Assembly (NCBI RefSeq): GCF_036324505.1
Contig: NC_086351.1
Location: forward strand, 2,525,001 to 2,589,000
DNA from: Eleginops maclovinus
Taxonomy: Eukaryota > Chordata > Actinopteri > Perciformes > Eleginopidae
Direction: 5' to 3'
DNA length: 64,000 nt
Of the stretch, positions 11,908 through 64,000 are shown in pieces (positions within the stretch are counted from its first letter, which is position 1; each line of letters opens with the position of its first letter). The notes below the pieces were generated by a model. The model ran no database searches, was not told where the DNA came from, and saw only the letters and a program-made list of their open reading frames with translations. The position numbers and the translations under genes were made by a program.

Positions 11908-13639
11908 GTTCTGTGTTTTTGTAACATTTCATCTTCTCCTAACTTTCTTTTCATTTCTTTTTCTTTCCACCGTGGCTTTGTTTAGCTACCGAGTTGCAAT
12001 TATGCAAATCAATGTCTTTCTTTTGTGTCCAGTACTTCAGGATGAATGAATCACTTCAGCAGCCAACTTTCTTCTGAAAGGATGTGTCATGTGTACATCT
12101 GTGAAGGTTTGTAGAACAACAGATGCAAATATAAAAGCTGCAAATTGTAGTTTTTCTTAAATGCTAACTACGAAAACTATAGGAGTGTATTGTTTGCATC
12201 GTTGTGTTGACTCATATTTAGCAGAATATCGCAAACACATCAAAGTTTGCTGGAAAAAAAGGCCTTTCTACAACAAACACATCATTAACTCCTTTATTCT
12301 ATTATAATTATACCGATTAATTATTGGATTTCTGTCAAATTAACCTTTCATCTTTTCCACTTTTCTGCATGCATTGTTTTATTTGGTGAAGATAAACTGT
12401 AGCTGACTGTGTCCATCAGTCTCCATTGTCTACTTTTTCTTTTCTTATCCCTCCGTCCGTTCATTTCGGAACCACTTAAGCGCGCGATAATTAATCCTAG
12501 CATGTACTGACTAAGAGTTTAGGTACAGTAGAGCCTAAACCCATCTCCCTCCCCCTCCCTTACACCTCTAACCTGAGTGATTAGCGCTGCCATCAGGCCC
12601 GGGATCAGGGCGGGTGAAAAGGCGTTTCTCATTGCAGGCACATTTTTAATCGTGCCAAGCCACCTGTGGGAGACTTTGCTAGCGGCCCACCTCCTCCCCT
12701 AGTGGTGTCCTCCAACCCCAACTCCCCTGTGTCAGCTTCTCATCCTCCTCTTCCTCCTCTGCACATCTCACACACTTCAGCAGGGGACACTCGATCACAC
12801 CGCCGCATCGACATAAGGTGTCGCATGCTAATTAAGAACTTGCCACCTTTCACGTTGCGTCTGCTAATTGTTCTCGGTTTCTCGTTAAACCGTTTGCTGC
12901 CTCGACATATTTATCTCTCACTGCATTTAGATTTGAATTGTAAGAACTGCACCTCCTTTTCGCACACTTGCATAATGTTTCTATATGAAGTGTCCTGTGT
13001 GTATATCTGTTGTAGGAGTAGCTTGGTCCATCACAGTGTGTTCCAACTTTCTAACTCTGTTTTCTACTGGTGATATTTACAGTTGGGTCCATTTTTATTC
13101 CTTTTCATTTTTACCCCCTGTGCAATGCCTTGTTAAAATGATGCTGTAACGAAACAATTTCCCAATTTGGGATCAATGAATGAGATGATCTTAGATTAAA
13201 TTAGATGTATTTAATTTATCGGGTTGTTTTTACCCCTCAGCAGCATCCAGCAGAGTTAAAAATAGAAAGAAATAAACAAAATGTTCATCTGTCTTTAGAG
13301 TATCTGAAGAATGCACAAATGTAAAATATACAGAATAACTGAAAATACAAGAAGAAGAAAAACTCAGACTGTGATTGTTGTTTTATTGCTCGATTTTAAT
13401 CTCACTTTTACTTTATGTATTTGTTGTCTTTGTATTATTACATCTGTAAAGTGACTTCTGTAAAAGCACTTACAGTAGGAGTAGTAGTTTTCCAAAACAA
13501 CACACAGTTTTATTACAGTTAAGGAATATCAAATATAGTTTAATTCGATATCTATATGAGCCCAATGGTTCGGAGCACTGTAAATATTCTCCATCTTCTA
13601 TAAGCAGCATACATGTCCTAACCCCTCGTCTCTCTGCAG
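11908..13639. other. Non-coding DNA immediately upstream of the first coding exon
   Basis: This contains a repeat tail near 13130-13195 (listed separately) and no coding exon. It ends in TCTCTGCAG, a good splice acceptor, so at least its right part is the intron before the first coding exon. Confidence 0.6.
13130..13195 (+). repeat. 3'-tail fragment of a teleost retroelement-like repeat
   Basis: The string CAATTTCCCAATTTGGGATC, followed by AATGAATGAGATGATCTTA, resembles a degenerate version of the common fish tail 'AATTTCCCCACTGTGGGAT(C/A)AATAAAG...ATCTTA'. Only the tail is recognisable. Confidence 0.4.
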
Positions 13640-13698
13640 GTGGGAGGTGAATGTGCTGCAGGCCATGCGTTTCTGGTGAGGTCTCATCGTCCGCCAAC
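13640..13698 (+). other. sema6c: 5' UTR part of the first coding exon
   Basis: It lies between the acceptor AG (13638-13639) and the chosen start. An in-frame ATG at 13651 would add 16 residues (beginning MCCRPCVSGEV) with no stop between. I prefer 13699 because it has A at -3 and is followed directly by a hydrophobic signal peptide, whereas 13651 has T at -3. Confidence 0.65.
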
Positions 13699-63230
<49,532 letters not shown>

Positions 63231-64000
63231 GTAAGGGGGAGGGATTTCTGTACTTAGTGAACCTGCAAGGGGATTGCACTGCTGGGCCCTGAACGCCTCA
63301 TCTTACGCTTCTAACCAGGCTGACCACTAACCCAAAAAAAATAACGCATACATGGTTTCACTCTGGAAGAACAGTCCGATCACACAACCTGCTTCTCCTC
63401 GTTTTGAATGTAAAACATATTGAGGACGCACATTTAAAGTGCCCTTTGTCTTTCAACAAACACATTTTCCTTTCCTTTTCCGATGCTTTTGACTCATCAA
63501 TGATCATCCACTCCTGTTGGTGGCTGAGCATTCAGGAAGTCACGTGATGCTACGCCGTGTGTAAATGTTCTCCCAGGGTGAAATGACACCTCCATCAGCT
63601 CACTAACACTTAACTCACTACTTAAACCAATCTCTTAGTGAATGGCAGAAAGCATTGCTAATTGATTTTCTTAATCTATACACCTCATTAGTCACAGCGG
63701 TACATGACGCCATGCATAATATTCCCGGGCAGCTTCACTTAGCCCTTCCACTGATTCGAAACCCTGTGTCGTTAGACGGAAAGGATTAATGATAAGTCAA
63801 TTCCACAGCGGATATACATTCGCTTAACGGAGGGAAACGTGGTTTGGAAAGACGATATTAAACGAGGACCTTGTTGTCCGTTATGTTCAGCCGTATATCT
63901 GCTCACCTCCTCGAGTATAAAAGACTTAATGACTGGTAATAAATACTGCAGTAGCTTTAATTAACTCTTCAAATCAAGTGGAGGAACCTGAGTCTAAACA
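63231..64000 (+). other. sema6c: Intron 17 (start) or alternative 3' end
   Basis: The exon 17 frame stays open to a stop at 63290-63292 if the donor is not used. An AATAAA lies at 63938-63943. No transmembrane exon is visible. Most likely this is intron sequence. Confidence 0.6.

Noticed and set aside
13651..13698. In-frame upstream ATG as the translation start
   Set aside because: T at -3 and a cysteine-rich leader before the signal peptide make it less likely than 13699, though not excluded.

Overview
The window is vertebrate nuclear DNA, almost certainly from a ray-finned fish and probably a percomorph. The evidence is GT-AG introns, long pure CA/GT microsatellites, non-autonomous DNA transposons and a tRNA-type SINE. 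One protein-coding gene is visible: a class 6 semaphorin on the + strand, closest by eye to SEMA6C. I see no CRISPR array, operon, prophage, rRNA or tRNA gene, and no second coding gene.

Layout. Positions 1-13639 hold no coding exon; they are upstream DNA or a 5'-UTR intron with several transposon insertions. The first coding exon has ATG at 13699 and is preceded by a splice acceptor at 13639, so at least one non-coding 5' exon lies further upstream. Seventeen coding exons follow: 13699-13840, 19100-19214, 20546-20603, 24311-24367, 24686-24787, 32621-32711, 34491-34613, 36874-36962, 37140-37357, 37821-37952, 38175-38330, 40698-40874, 41617-41754, 48025-48102, 59278-59336, 59744-59794 and 63075-63230. 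Every junction keeps frame (1942 nt, 647 codons plus one base). They encode a signal peptide, a full sema domain, a PSI cysteine knot and part of the extracellular stalk. The transmembrane helix and cytoplasmic tail are beyond position 64000.

The non-coding part is dominated by repeats. A TTAA-flanked MITE family has nine copies. A second, hAT-type MITE family has three copies with 8-bp target duplications. One 929-bp hAT element at 10979-11907 has a perfect 8-bp target duplication and still carries a transposase N-terminal zinc-finger ORF. There is a tRNA-derived SINE, a 34-bp minisatellite in intron 7, two very long pure GT tracts (325 and 231 bp) and an AT-rich palindromic block.

The most interesting observations are the internally deleted hAT element with an intact zinc-finger ORF; CA repeats flanking the PSI-coding exon 14; a possible in-frame 39-nt microexon in intron 14; a cluster of frame-compatible donors in exon 17, plus a read-through that would end before any membrane segment; and a changed residue in the otherwise conserved PSI motif (DPYCIW). 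Family assignments rest on reading motifs by eye, without database searches.
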